Notes under the pieces: model-generated | What the model was told of the DNA's origin: nothing | The model's input: the letters and a program-made list of their open reading frames with translations, nothing else | Databases searched by the model: none | Made by a program: the position numbers and the translations under genes | DNA from: Chryseobacterium aquifrigidense | Lineage (GTDB): Bacteria > Bacteroidota > Bacteroidia > Flavobacteriales > Weeksellaceae | Direction of reading: 5' to 3' | Length of the DNA stretch: 64,000 nt | Assembly: GCF_006716485.1 (NCBI RefSeq) | Contig: NZ_VFPD01000001.1 | Coordinates: 2,524,008-2,588,007, forward strand | In this document: in pieces, positions 52,872 through 62,126 of the stretch | Numbering within the stretch: the first letter of the stretch is position 1 | Layout of the letters: each line of letters starts with the position of its first letter

Positions 52872-54545
52872 TTATTCAGGTTTATAAGAATCTTTCAGTG
52901 TTACTGTACGGTTAAATACCAGCGTATCTTCTGTAGAATCCTGATCTTTTGTAAAGTATCCGATTCTTTGGAACTGTAAGGGTTCTCCCACAGCAACTTC
53001 TTTCAGGCTTTGCTCAGCAAATCCTTTTACCGTTGTTACAGACTCAGGGTTGATGAAGTTTAAGAAATCTACATCTTTTTCTGCATCAGGCTGTTCCACT
53101 GTAAACAGTTGGTTGTAGATTCTTACTTCTACAGGAATAGCATGTTTCGCAGATACCCAGTGTAAAGTTCCTTTTACTTTTCTCAAGCTTTCCTCTGTTC
53201 CGCTGCCTGATTTACTCTTCTCATCATAAGTAGCGTAGATCGTTGTAATCTCACCATTTTCGTCCTTCTCTACTCTTTCAGCTTTGATGATGTATGCAGA
53301 TTTTAAACGAACTTCTCCTCCTAATTTAAGTCTGAAGAATTTATTGTTGGCTTCTTCTTTAAAGTCTTCACGTTCAATATAGATTTCCCTTGAGAATGGT
53401 ACTTCTCTTGTCCCTGCATTTTCCTGTTCAGGGTTATTTTCAGTTTCTAACCATTCTTCCTTGTCTTCCGGATAGTTTTCGATCACTAATTTCACGGGAT
53501 CTACAACTGCCATCACACGCTTGGCAACCTTATTCAGATCTTCGCGCACACAGAAATCAAGCAACTGAATTTCAATAAGATTTTCTCTTTTCGCTACTCC
53601 CACTTTTTCAATAAAGTTTCTGATAGAAACAGGAGTAAATCCTTTTCTTCTCATCCCTGAGATCGTAGGCATTCTAGGATCATCCCATCCGGTTACCACT
53701 CCTTCAGCTACCAGTCTCTGCAGCTTTCTTTTGGAAGTAATCATATAGGAAACATTCATCCTTGCAAATTCTCTCTGCTTGTTTTTCACCTTTCCTTCTT
53801 CATACACCTGATCCAGATACCAGTTGTACAATGGTCTGTGGTTTTCAAACTCCAGAGAACAAAGTGAATGTGAAACCTGTTCAATATAGTCAGATTCACC
53901 ATGAGCCCAGTCGTACATCGGATAAATTTTCCAGGCTGTACCTGTTCTGTGGTGAGGCTTATTCAAAATTCTGTACATCACAGGGTCACGCATATTCATG
54001 TTAGGCGAAACCATGTCGATTTTTGCACGAAGAGACATCGAACCGCTTTCAAATTCTCCGTTTTTCATTCTTTCGAATAAATCTAACGATTCTTCAACAG
54101 GACGGTTTCTATATGGAGATTCAATTCCCGGTTCTGCAGGATTTTTTCTTTGCTCCGTAATCACTTCAGACGGCTGCTCATCTACATAAGCTTTTCCTTC
54201 TTTAATTAACTGAACTGCCCAATCGTAAAGCTGCTGGAAGTAATCGGATGCGTACAAAACTTTATCCCATTTGAAACCCAGCCATTCAACGTCTTTCATG
54301 ATAGAATCTACAAATTCCTGTTCTTCTTTTTCAGGATTCGTATCGTCGAAACGAAGGTTTACGGGAGCATTGTATTTTTCACCCAGCCCAAAGTTGATGC
54401 AGATCGCTTTAGTGTGTCCTACATGCAGATAACCATTAGGTTCAGGTGGAAAACGGAAACGGATCTGATCTCTTTTCAGACCGTTTGCCAAATCATCTTC
54501 TATAATTTGCTCAATAAAATTGAGTGATTTTTTTTCTTCTTCCAT
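52872..54545 (-). CDS. glnS: Glutaminyl-tRNA synthetase
   Basis: This 557-residue class I synthetase charges tRNA-Gln. It has the HIGH-type motif PPEPNGYLHVGHTKAICINF, RFDDTNPEKEEQEFVDSI, YPMYDWAHGESDYIEQVSHS, and the KMSKS-equivalent YMITSKRKLQRLV. The anticodon-binding beta barrels follow (PFSREIYIEREDF). The length matches E. coli GlnS (554). Presence of GlnRS implies direct Gln charging. It is divergent from the DUF900 hydrolase gene. Confidence 0.96.
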   Translation of the reverse strand: MEEEKKSLNFIEQIIEDDLANGLKRDQIRFRFPPEPNGYLHVGHTKAICINFGLGEKYNAPVNLRFDDTNPEKEEQEFVDSIMKDVEWLGFKWDKVLYASDYFQQLYDWAVQLIKEGKAYVDEQPSEVITEQRKNPAEPGIESPYRNRPVEESLDLFERMKNGEFESGSMSLRAKIDMVSPNMNMRDPVMYRILNKPHHRTGTAWKIYPMYDWAHGESDYIEQVSHSLCSLEFENHRPLYNWYLDQVYEEGKVKNKQREFARMNVSYMITSKRKLQRLVAEGVVTGWDDPRMPTISGMRRKGFTPVSIRNFIEKVGVAKRENLIEIQLLDFCVREDLNKVAKRVMAVVDPVKLVIENYPEDKEEWLETENNPEQENAGTREVPFSREIYIEREDFKEEANNKFFRLKLGGEVRLKSAYIIKAERVEKDENGEITTIYATYDEKSKSGSGTEESLRKVKGTLHWVSAKHAIPVEVRIYNQLFTVEQPDAEKDVDFLNFINPESVTTVKGFAEQSLKEVAVGEPLQFQRIGYFTKDQDSTEDTLVFNRTVTLKDSYKPE

Positions 54546-54698
54546 TAAAGTAGCTTTTATTTTTTAGCAAAAAAAGTTTCACAAAGTTACGGAAAAATAA
54601 GCTTTTGTAAAAGTGGTAATTTAAAAGCCTGACCTGTTGTATTTCAATAATTTTCACTAATTTCGGGAAGCTAGTACCATTTTAACCCATTATCCGTC

Positions 54699-55829
54699 AT
54701 GGCAGTTTATATCTTAAGCAACCGGAAAATTATCAGACATAAAGGTGAAAGAGTAGATTCTTTTTCCAATGAAGAATACTCAATTCCTAATTTCAGGATC
54801 GCCAAATGTGATTTTGACGATGATACAGAACCTGCTGCACAGGTCAAAAAGAAAAAAGACTATACCAACAGAAATATTTTAAATTACAAGCTTTTTTCTG
54901 AACCTGAAAAACAGGGCTATGGAGAAGTTTTAGATGTTCTGTTAAGTGAAAAAGGAATTAAAAAATCCTCTCTTACAGCCAATAATCTTGGCGGAACCCA
55001 ACGAATGTTTTATGAACTGTACAAGAATATGTCTTCTACCAAAGACAGAAGTGACGTTCTGATATTCATTCATGGTTATCTGTATGATTTTGATGATGAA
55101 TTAAAGGCTATCCTCGATCTGAAGAAAATATTCATTGATAATCCCGCGTCTCCTGTAGAGCATATTTTATTTGTAAGCTGGCCTGCCTCCGGCAGTATGA
55201 TCCCGCTGAGCTATTTTGATGATAAGGCTTCAAGCATCAATTCCGGAACATCTCTGGTGAGATTGTTTTATTTCTACACTCAGTTTTTAAAAGATATCTT
55301 TTCCAACAGGGATCTTGCACCCTGCAATCAAAGAATACATCTTATGGCTCATTCTATGGGAAACAGAGTGCTTCAAAGCATGCTATACAGCCTTAAAAGG
55401 GAAAATATTCTTCGTGTTATAGATCAGGTTCTCCTGCTGAATGCTGATGTGAGCTATAAAGTATTTGAAGATTCGGAGAATTCATTTAATAAACTACCAT
55501 TATTAGCCAACCGGATTTCCATTTACTTAAACAGACAGGATATTATTCTGGGAGCTTCTCAGTTTACGAAAAATATTCTTACCCCAAGGCTTGGTAAAAA
55601 CGGACCAAGTGATATTGATCATTATAAAGATATTGTGTCTGTTATTGACTGTACTTTCGTAAAAGATGATTTGCTTGACAGCTTTAAATATGAAGTAGGA
55701 AATCATTGGGGATACCTCTCAAGCTCTCAGGTACAGAAAGATATCTTTCAAAATTTGTACGGGGTCGACAGAAATCTTATCACTAAAAGGTCTAAAGATA
55801 GTGAAAACATTTTCACAATTAATTCTTAA
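54699..55829 (+). CDS. Alpha/beta hydrolase (DUF900)
   Basis: This 376-residue protein has a DUF900-type alpha/beta hydrolase domain from about 110 to 330. The oxyanion strand is DVLIFIHGYLYDFDDELKAI, the serine elbow is IHLMAHSMGNRVLQSML (Ser in HSMGN), and QVLLLNADVSYKVFE follows. A likely late His is in DIDHYKDIV. The family is uncharacterised, perhaps lipase- or esterase-like. It has no signal peptide. The start is the only in-frame ATG before conserved sequence. It is monocistronic, followed by a 448-bp gap containing a sigma-54-like promoter. Confidence 0.8.
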   Translation: MAVYILSNRKIIRHKGERVDSFSNEEYSIPNFRIAKCDFDDDTEPAAQVKKKKDYTNRNILNYKLFSEPEKQGYGEVLDVLLSEKGIKKSSLTANNLGGTQRMFYELYKNMSSTKDRSDVLIFIHGYLYDFDDELKAILDLKKIFIDNPASPVEHILFVSWPASGSMIPLSYFDDKASSINSGTSLVRLFYFYTQFLKDIFSNRDLAPCNQRIHLMAHSMGNRVLQSMLYSLKRENILRVIDQVLLLNADVSYKVFEDSENSFNKLPLLANRISIYLNRQDIILGASQFTKNILTPRLGKNGPSDIDHYKDIVSVIDCTFVKDDLLDSFKYEVGNHWGYLSSSQVQKDIFQNLYGVDRNLITKRSKDSENIFTINS

Positions 55830-55894
55830 CAAATAATTAAAATACTCCCTGAAAAATGAATTATACGTTAAAAATTAGCTAAAAAACATCAGTA

Positions 55895-55910
55895 TGGCAC
55901 AATGATTGCT
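55895..55910 (+). promoter_or_regulatory. Sigma-54 (RpoN)-type -24/-12 promoter candidate
   Basis: TGGCACAATGATTGCT fits the sigma-54 consensus TGGCACG-N4-TTGCW at every position except G7, with GG and GC exactly 12 apart. It lies in non-coding sequence. Predicted transcription would start near 55921, 23 bases before a 25-codon ORF and upstream of the bacteriocin-like gene at 56278. Confidence 0.5.
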
Positions 55911-55943
55911 AATTCATTTGTTAGGGAATTACAATTTTTAATT

Positions 55944-56021
55944 ATGGGACAGATTAAAAAAAGGTTTTCTAATATATTGAACTATATAAAGAAAGCTATT
56001 TTCGTAAAAGATGTGATTTAA
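55944..56021 (+). CDS. Possible 25-residue cationic micropeptide
   Basis: ATG to TAA encodes a peptide beginning MGQIKKRFSNILNYIKK and ending VKDVI. It has six basic residues and one acidic residue (net about +5) on an otherwise hydrophobic helix, the profile of a membrane-active peptide. An in-frame ATG at 55902 would overlap the promoter and is unlikely. It starts about 23 bases after the expected sigma-54 transcription start. No family is recognised and translation is unproven. Confidence 0.35.
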   Translation: MGQIKKRFSNILNYIKKAIFVKDVI

Positions 56022-56277
56022 TTGTGTAACAACCTCTAAATCAACAAAATATTCGATTCGTAACTGCCAGGTCTTCCTACAGACCGGATTAAAAAAATTC
56101 AAATACGCTGAACAGGAAGGGATTGCCAGGTTAAAAAACTGAGACCAACCAAATTCATATTCAATACTATCTAAATATTTCAGAGGAATTGTTAAATATT
56201 ATTAAATAATTCCCAACATGTTGTATAATTCAAAAAAGTTATCGACATTTACTTACCAATCAAACAAAATCTATACC

Positions 56278-56445
56278 ATGAAAAATTTAAAGAAAATCAA
56301 AAGAGGAGAATTGAAAACCATCAAAGGAGGAAGACCACCTCTTGGATGCAACAGCTGGAATCCGGTTGCGATGTGCTGCCGATCATGGGCACCAGACTAT
56401 TGTGGTCAGACTACCTGCCCGGATTCACCTCCACCATTATGCTAA
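56278..56445 (+). CDS. Bacteriocin-like double-glycine leader peptide, six Cys
   Basis: This is a 55-residue precursor with leader MKNLKKIKRGELKTIKGG, the Chryseobacterium 'bacteriocin-like' type, ending in Gly17-Gly18. The 37-residue mature part RPPLGCNSWNPV... has Cys at 24, 33, 34, 42, 47 and 55 and is rich in Pro and Trp. The even cysteine number suggests three disulfides. Double-glycine leaders are cut by C39 peptidase ABC exporters, but none lies in this window. A longer reading to 56218 adds non-leader sequence, so the start is 56278. Antibacterial activity is not established for the family. Confidence 0.8.
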   Translation: MKNLKKIKRGELKTIKGGRPPLGCNSWNPVAMCCRSWAPDYCGQTTCPDSPPPLC

Positions 56446-56459
56446 TTAATTGCTAACAT

Positions 56460-57464
56460 TTACTTTTTGAACCAAAGCAGCTCATTTCTGAGCTCCAGAT
56501 CGGATTCAAAATTATTTACAAATAAAGCTCCAGTGCCTAAACCTTGAGGCATTGGATTTTTTTTGGTAAAAGTATATTGAGCAATGGCATTCAAACCAAT
56601 ATTACTTTCTAAAGCAGATGTAATCCACCAGCCGATATTCTGGTTTTCAGCAAGAGAAATCCATTCATCTGAACCTGAAAAACCTCCTACCAATGCAGGC
56701 TTCAAAATAATATACTGAGGCTGTATTTTTTCTAAAAGCTGTTTCTTTTTCACTGGATCAATAATTCCGATCAGTTCTTCATCCAATGCAATCGGAGTAG
56801 GTGTTTTCGAACATAACTCAACCATATCATCCCAATTTCCGGCCTTGATAGGCTGTTCAATAGAATGAATATGAAGATCTGCAAGCTGTTGTAAAACAAG
56901 TAACGCTTCTTCTTTACTGAATCCTCCGTTAGCATCCACACGAAGTTCGAGCTGATCTTTAGAAAACTTTTCTCTTAATTTCTGAAGAATAACATGCTCA
57001 GATTTCCAATCAACACCAATTTTTAATTTAATGCAGTGAAATCCTTTATCCAGTTTTTCCTGGATCTGTTCTTCCATATACGCAGCATCCCCCATCCATA
57101 TCAGACCGTTGATGGTAATAGCGGATTTTTCCTCGGTAAATTCACTGGGAAAATAAAGGCTGTCTCCATATTTCAAATTCTGAATAGCCTGTTCATATCC
57201 AAACCAGATAGAAGGAAATTCTTTAAGTTCCTCCTTTAAAAAAACGCTGTCCTGATTGATATTTTTACAAAGCCATTGCAGTTTTTCTTCATAATCGGGT
57301 CTGTCATCAAAACTCAGTCCTCTGAAGATTGCACATTCCCCCACTCCTTTTCTTCCTTCTTCGGAAATTGTCAGAATAAAAGTCTCTTTATCAAGCAAAA
57401 CGCCGCGAGATGTTCCACTCGGGCGTTTAAATTGTAATAAATATTGTAAATACTTTGCTTCCAT
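56460..57464 (-). CDS. menC: o-Succinylbenzoate synthase
   Basis: This 334-residue enolase-superfamily enzyme has the catalytic Lys pair FHCIKLKIGVDW, metal ligands in ELRVDANGGFSKEEA (Asp), HSIEQPIKAGNWDDM (Glu) and TPIALDEELIG (Asp), and the second-side Lys in YIILKPALVGG. It converts SHCHC to o-succinylbenzoate in menaquinone synthesis; related dipeptide epimerases share the motifs, but the pathway context (menF and MenI-like genes elsewhere in the window) favours MenC. Its ATG directly abuts the fbp stop (TAAATG). Confidence 0.87.
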   Translation of the reverse strand: MEAKYLQYLLQFKRPSGTSRGVLLDKETFILTISEEGRKGVGECAIFRGLSFDDRPDYEEKLQWLCKNINQDSVFLKEELKEFPSIWFGYEQAIQNLKYGDSLYFPSEFTEEKSAITINGLIWMGDAAYMEEQIQEKLDKGFHCIKLKIGVDWKSEHVILQKLREKFSKDQLELRVDANGGFSKEEALLVLQQLADLHIHSIEQPIKAGNWDDMVELCSKTPTPIALDEELIGIIDPVKKKQLLEKIQPQYIILKPALVGGFSGSDEWISLAENQNIGWWITSALESNIGLNAIAQYTFTKKNPMPQGLGTGALFVNNFESDLELRNELLWFKK

Positions 57465-58481
57465 TTATTTCACGCTGTCAATACGCATAAATTCTTCAGC
57501 TTTTTCTACCATTTCAATACTTCCGCAGAAGAAAGGTATTCTCTGGTGAAGTTCTGTAGGTTCTATTTCCAGAATTCTTCTGAATCCGTCTGTTGCTTTT
57601 GCTCCGGCTTGTTCAGCAAGGAATGCCATTGGATTACATTCGTATAATAATCTTAGTTTTCCATTTGGAGCCTGTGAATAAGAAGGATAGATATAGATTC
57701 CTCCTTTCAGCATGTTTCTATGGAAATCTGCTACTAACGAACCGATATATCTTGAAGTGTAAGGACGGTCACCTTCTTCCATCTGACAATATTTAAGATA
57801 ATTTTTTACTCCCTGAGGAAATTTGATATAGTTTCCTTCATTAATGGAATAGATTTTACCTGTTTTTGGGAAAGTCATGTTAGGATGAGAAAGATAATAT
57901 GTTCCTAAAGACGGGTCTAATGTGAATCCGTTTACTCCATTCCCTGTTGTGTAAACAATCATGGTAGACGAACCGTAAATAACATATCCTGCAGCAATCT
58001 GATTGATCCCTTTCTGTAAAAAGTCTTCAAGCTGTACAGGTGTTCCCGGCTCTGTAACTCTTCTGTAGATAGAGAAAATAGTTCCTACGGAAACATTAAC
58101 ATCAATATTGGAAGATCCGTCCAAAGGATCAATCAATACAACATATTTGCTTAAATGTCCGTTTTCACCACATTTAATATCAATAAAGTCATCATTTTCC
58201 TCAGAAGCAATACCACAAACAACCTCTCTCTGAGATAAAGCCGTAATAAAAATTTCATTAGCAATCACATCCAGTTTCTGCTGTTCTTCTCCCTGAATGT
58301 TCTGGTTTCCTGCAGCACCTGTAATATCTACAATTCCGGCTTTATTTACTTCTCTGTTTACCACTTTCGAAGCCAATCTTATTGCACTTAGAAGACGAGA
58401 AAATTCACCTGTAGAATACTGAAAATCGTCCTGTTTATCTATAAGAAATTCTCCTAAAGTCTGTAATGGTTGATTTGACAT
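57465..58481 (-). CDS. fbp: Class 1 fructose-1,6-bisphosphatase
   Basis: This 338-residue enzyme hydrolyses fructose 1,6-bisphosphate to fructose 6-phosphate in gluconeogenesis. It has [14 protein letters not shown] (metal Glu pair), the metal site [40 protein letters not shown] and [20 protein letters not shown]. The length is typical of FbpA (332-340). It is adjacent to menC in a two-gene unit. A 324-bp gap separates it from the divergent aspartate kinase gene. Confidence 0.97.
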   Translation of the reverse strand: MSNQPLQTLGEFLIDKQDDFQYSTGEFSRLLSAIRLASKVVNREVNKAGIVDITGAAGNQNIQGEEQQKLDVIANEIFITALSQREVVCGIASEENDDFIDIKCGENGHLSKYVVLIDPLDGSSNIDVNVSVGTIFSIYRRVTEPGTPVQLEDFLQKGINQIAAGYVIYGSSTMIVYTTGNGVNGFTLDPSLGTYYLSHPNMTFPKTGKIYSINEGNYIKFPQGVKNYLKYCQMEEGDRPYTSRYIGSLVADFHRNMLKGGIYIYPSYSQAPNGKLRLLYECNPMAFLAEQAGAKATDGFRRILEIEPTELHQRIPFFCGSIEMVEKAEEFMRIDSVK

Positions 58482-58805
58482 ATTTTTCTTTTTACGTTTT
58501 GCCCAAATTTCGGAAAATTTATCGCATTAAGAAAATTTAATTAAAAAAGAGATTAAGCACTGTATGTCAACACAATACAAGTAAAAAACAATATAATTCC
58601 AGGTCTTTATTGAAAATTGTACGCCCGAATTTGTTGGCTCAGACCCACAAAAAAATTAAATTATTTCATTATTTGTTGATTTTAAGGAAATCTTAATTCT
58701 ATCTCCGCGCTAGGCTATTTCATATCTCGTTGTAAATTTATAATTTTGACGTCCGTAAAAAGCTCATGCAATTTTTTATCTAACAATTTTATTTTTAACA
58801 ATTTA
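58482..58805. other. 324-bp divergent gap between fbp and aspartate kinase
   Basis: AT-rich, no gene or repeat. It holds the aspartate kinase promoter (58741-58748), and presumably the fbp promoter, which I could not place with confidence. Confidence 0.5.
58741..58748 (+). promoter_or_regulatory. -7 element of aspartate kinase gene
   Basis: TAATTTTG matches TAnnTTTG exactly; a weak TTTC lies about 19 bases upstream. It shows that an in-frame ATG-like start at 58746 is inside the promoter, so translation starts at 58806. Confidence 0.5.
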
Positions 58806-60044
58806 ATGAAAATTTTCAAGTTTGGTGGAGCATCGGTAAAAGATGCAGACAGTGTAAAAAACGTGTCCATGGTTCTAAAAAGCCAGGGATTTGCCAAATG
58901 CTTGCTAGTCATTTCAGCAATGGGCAAAACGACCAATGAGTTGGAAAAAGTTGTAGAACTTTATTTCAAAAAGGACAACTATCAAACTGAAATTGAAAAG
59001 ATAAAACGAAAACACATGGAGATTGCGGAAGGACTTTTTCCGGAAAATCATGCCGTTTTTGCTGAAATCGATCTGTTCTTTGATGACATTGATTCTTTCC
59101 TGAGAAGAAACAAATCTCCTAACTACAACTTCGTATACGATCAGGTGGTAAGCTGTGGAGAAATGATTTCTACTAAAATTGTGAGTGAGTATCTGAATGA
59201 AATTCAATTTACGAATCAATGGCTGGATGCCAGAGATTACGTAAAGACAGATAATTCTTACAGAGAAGGGACGGTAGACTGGACAAGAACGGAAGAATTT
59301 ATTTCCAATCTTAATCCGGAAATCTGCTATGTAACGCAAGGATTCATTGGTTCTGACGACAATAATTTTACGGTAACATTAGGAAGAGAAGGTTCTGACT
59401 ACTCTGCTGCTATTTTTGCTTACTGCTTAAATGCTGAAGCAATGACGATCTGGAAGGATGTACCTGGAGTAATGACAGGAGATCCCAGAAAGTTCAATGA
59501 TGTAACTCTTCTTTCCAACATCTCTTATGAGGAAGCTATTGAAATGGCTTATTACGGAGCAAGTGTTATTCACCCGAAAACATTACAGCCCCTACAGCAA
59601 AAAAACATTCCTTTTTATGTAAAATCTTTCGTAGATCCTACCAAAGAAGGAACAAAAGTAGGTGCTTCTGACAAAAATCAACAGGAAGAATCTTATATTC
59701 TAAAAGAAAACCAGGATCTTTTGAAAATCTCTACCAGAGACTTCTCTTTTATTGCAGAAGATCATATGAGCCTGATTTTTGGATATTTATCCAAATACAA
59801 AATTAAAGTTTCCCTGATGCAGAATTCTGCAATCTCTCTGGCATTGTGCCTTGAGGATAAATTTAATCATATTGATGAGCTCAATGATGAGCTTCAAAAA
59901 ATTTTTAAAACCGAAGCAATTAAAAATGTATCTTTATTCACAGTAAGAAATGCGAAGAAGGATCACATTGATAAATTTTACCATGAAAAAAATGTATTAT
60001 TGGAACAAATCTCCAAGAATACTCTTCAAATGGTAACACAATAA
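58806..60044 (+). CDS. Aspartate kinase
   Basis: This protein of about 412 residues begins MKIFKFGGASVKDADSVKNV, the standard aspartokinase N-terminus. It also has VVSCGEMISTKIVSEYLNEI, TLGREGSDYSAAIFAYCLNA (catalytic and ATP region), and KDVPGVMTGDPRKFNDV. A C-terminal ACT-domain regulatory part follows. It phosphorylates aspartate in the Lys/Thr/Met pathway. It is monofunctional and not fused to homoserine dehydrogenase. A 20-residue N-terminal extension in the same frame overlaps the promoter and was discarded. The OlsF-like gene follows by 22 bp. Confidence 0.93.
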   Translation: MKIFKFGGASVKDADSVKNVSMVLKSQGFAKCLLVISAMGKTTNELEKVVELYFKKDNYQTEIEKIKRKHMEIAEGLFPENHAVFAEIDLFFDDIDSFLRRNKSPNYNFVYDQVVSCGEMISTKIVSEYLNEIQFTNQWLDARDYVKTDNSYREGTVDWTRTEEFISNLNPEICYVTQGFIGSDDNNFTVTLGREGSDYSAAIFAYCLNAEAMTIWKDVPGVMTGDPRKFNDVTLLSNISYEEAIEMAYYGASVIHPKTLQPLQQKNIPFYVKSFVDPTKEGTKVGASDKNQQEESYILKENQDLLKISTRDFSFIAEDHMSLIFGYLSKYKIKVSLMQNSAISLALCLEDKFNHIDELNDELQKIFKTEAIKNVSLFTVRNAKKDHIDKFYHEKNVLLEQISKNTLQMVTQ

Positions 60045-60066
60045 TATTAATTGCGACTAAACACAC

Positions 60067-61908
60067 ATGAGTTTAATTTCGAAAAACGATCTGATCAAAG
60101 CTTCCGGCTTAAGTAAACTTGGGTTCCTCAAGAACCCGGTAGCATCTGCTGTGATGAGCATTGCTAAAATAAACGAAGTAAATAAATTATACGATAAATT
60201 AAAAGACAAGGAAGGCAAAGATTTTTTCGACTCATTTGTGAGAGAAAGAAACCTAAGCTATGTAGCTTTTGAAGAGGATCTGGCAAAGATTCCGAAAACG
60301 GGGCCATTTATTCTGGTTTCGAACCACCCACTGGGTGCTATTGACGGGATTCTTATGTGCAAGATCTTATCTGAGGTTCGTCCGGATTTCAAGGTAATGG
60401 GAAATTTCCTTCTGGAAAAGATCAAACCTATGGAACCGTTTGTAATCGCTGTAAATCCTTTTGAAAACAGAAAAGAAGCGTACAGCAGTTCTTCGGGAAT
60501 GCGTGAAACCCTCAAGCATTTGCAAAACGGAGGCTGTGTAGGTATTTTCCCGGCAGGAGAAGTTTCCAACAAAAACAATCCTTACGGAGAAATTTTAGAT
60601 AAAGAATGGGAAAAAACGGCACTTAAGCTTATCAGAATGGCTAAAGTTCCTGTAGTTCCTATGTATTTCCATGCTAAGAACAGCAGACTTTTTTATCAGG
60701 TGGCTAAACTTCACCCGAATTTACAAACATTGATGCTTCCTGCTGAAATGATGAATGACAGGGAAAAACCTATCAGAATCAGAATCGGACGTCCTATTAC
60801 CGTAAAGGCAATGGATGATATGGAAACAATTGAGGAATTGGGAGAGTTTCTGAAACGTAAGGTTTATATGATGAAATCTTATTATGAAAAAAGAAAATCT
60901 CTTGCCCAAAGTATCAATCTTCAGAATTTATCTGTCAAATTTCCTTTATTGAAGGAAGAAAATATTGTTCAGAACATTATTGATGAAACGCCTCTGGAAG
61001 ACATTATTAAGGATGTTGATAAACTGAGAGGAACTGATAAAATGCTTTTCAGTAACGGAAATTATGAGATCTACTTTACGACTTACGAGGAAATCCCATC
61101 TATTATGAGGGAAATCGGACGTCAGAGAGAGCTTACTTTCCGTGCTGTAGGGGAAGGAAGCAATCTTCCGTTTGACCTGGATGAGTATGACAAGCATTAT
61201 CATCACCTGTTCCTTTGGGACAATGGTGAGAAAAAACTGGCTGGTGCTTACAGAATGGCATTGGGTAGAGAAGTCATGAAGAAATATGGCATCAAAGGCT
61301 TTTATACAAGCTCTTTATTTGAGTTTGAGCAGGACATTCACCCTTTCTTCAAAAAGGTGATTGAAATGGGGCGTGCATACATCTGCCAGGAATATCAGCA
61401 GAAGCCACTTCCACTCTTCCTTTTATGGAGAGGAATTGTACATGTATGCCTGAGAAATCCTGACCATAAATTCCTGATGGGTGGTGTGAGTATCTCCAAC
61501 AAATTCTCGGAATTCTCAAAATCACTGATGATTGAGTTCATGCGTTCTAATTATTTTGATTCTGCAGTAGCTCAATATATCACTCCAAGGAATGAATATA
61601 AAGTAAAGCTTCGTGACAGGGATAAAAACATTTTCTTTGAGGAAATGGAGTCTGATTTGAATAAGCTGGACAAGATTATTGATGATCTTGAACCTGAATT
61701 GAGGCTTCCTGTTCTGATCAAGAAATATATTAAGCAAAACGCTAAAGTAATTGCGTTTAATGTGGATCCTAACTTCAATGATGCAATTGACGGCTTAATG
61801 TATATCCGAATCAGTGATCTTCCGGAAAACACGATTAAACCGGTATTGGAAGAGATGAGCGAGCAGATCAGAAAAGAGCAGGAAAATAATCCGGCTGATA
61901 ATCAGTAA
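60067..61908 (+). CDS. Bifunctional PlsC-GNAT acyltransferase (OlsF-like)
   Basis: This is a 613-residue fusion. The N-terminal half is a lysophospholipid acyltransferase (about 50-270): VSNHPLGAIDGILMCKI, with five residues between His and Asp, and GCVGIFPAGEVSN. The C-terminal half is an N-acyltransferase domain (about 320-590): RQRELTFRAVGEGSN, LFLWDNGEKKLAGAYRMALG and EMGRAYICQEYQQKPL. OlsF of Serratia and Flavobacterium joins these two domains in this order and makes ornithine lipids, N-acylating first and then O-acylating. Ornithine or glycine lipid synthesis is the best guess here. Confidence 0.82.
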   Translation: MSLISKNDLIKASGLSKLGFLKNPVASAVMSIAKINEVNKLYDKLKDKEGKDFFDSFVRERNLSYVAFEEDLAKIPKTGPFILVSNHPLGAIDGILMCKILSEVRPDFKVMGNFLLEKIKPMEPFVIAVNPFENRKEAYSSSSGMRETLKHLQNGGCVGIFPAGEVSNKNNPYGEILDKEWEKTALKLIRMAKVPVVPMYFHAKNSRLFYQVAKLHPNLQTLMLPAEMMNDREKPIRIRIGRPITVKAMDDMETIEELGEFLKRKVYMMKSYYEKRKSLAQSINLQNLSVKFPLLKEENIVQNIIDETPLEDIIKDVDKLRGTDKMLFSNGNYEIYFTTYEEIPSIMREIGRQRELTFRAVGEGSNLPFDLDEYDKHYHHLFLWDNGEKKLAGAYRMALGREVMKKYGIKGFYTSSLFEFEQDIHPFFKKVIEMGRAYICQEYQQKPLPLFLLWRGIVHVCLRNPDHKFLMGGVSISNKFSEFSKSLMIEFMRSNYFDSAVAQYITPRNEYKVKLRDRDKNIFFEEMESDLNKLDKIIDDLEPELRLPVLIKKYIKQNAKVIAFNVDPNFNDAIDGLMYIRISDLPENTIKPVLEEMSEQIRKEQENNPADNQ

Positions 61909-61944
61909 GTTTTTAACTTTATTCAAAAAAAGTACGATGAATAC

Positions 61945-61975
61945 TTGCTTTGTATATTAAAACTTACTACTTTTG
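61945..61975 (+). promoter_or_regulatory. Promoter of first tRNA-Phe
   Basis: TTG at 61945-61947, 20 bases, then TACTTTTG at 61968-61975: a textbook Bacteroidota promoter. The same pair with identical spacing precedes the second tRNA copy. Confidence 0.75.
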
Positions 61976-62017
61976 CATCACTTTAAAACAACGAAGTAAG
62001 TCAAACAAAAATATAAT

Positions 62018-62090
62018 GGTTTCTTAGCTCAGTTGGTAGAGCAATGGATTGAAAATCCATGTGTCCCTGGTTCGATTCCTGGAGAAACCA
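62018..62090 (+). tRNA. tRNA-Phe (GAA), copy 1
   Basis: The 73-base cloverleaf has acceptor arms GGTTTCT/AGAAACC with discriminator A, D arm AGCTCAGTTGGTAGAGCA, anticodon loop TTGAAAA (anticodon GAA, Phe), and T arm CTGGTTCGATTCCTG. CCA is not encoded. It is identical to the copy at 63268. Confidence 0.97.
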
Positions 62091-62094
62091 CTTT

Positions 62095-62126
62095 AAAACC
62101 TCTAATTCATTTTAGAGGTTTTTTTG
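62095..62126 (+). terminator. Intrinsic terminator of first tRNA-Phe
   Basis: AAAACCTCTAA pairs with TTAGAGGTTTT and is followed by a T-run. A near-identical terminator follows the second copy. Confidence 0.85.

Larger units (their letters stand above)
55830..56277. other. 448-bp gap with sigma-54-like promoter and micro-ORF
   Basis: Apart from the promoter and micro-ORF listed separately, the gap holds TGCCAGGT twice (about 56066 and 56124) and a small hairpin GGTCT/AGACC at about 56070-56085. No other gene is seen. It leads into the bacteriocin-like peptide gene. Confidence 0.6.

Noticed and set aside
55902..55943. Extended start (ATG 55902) for the cationic micropeptide
   Set aside because: It lies within the sigma-54-like promoter, upstream of the expected transcription start.
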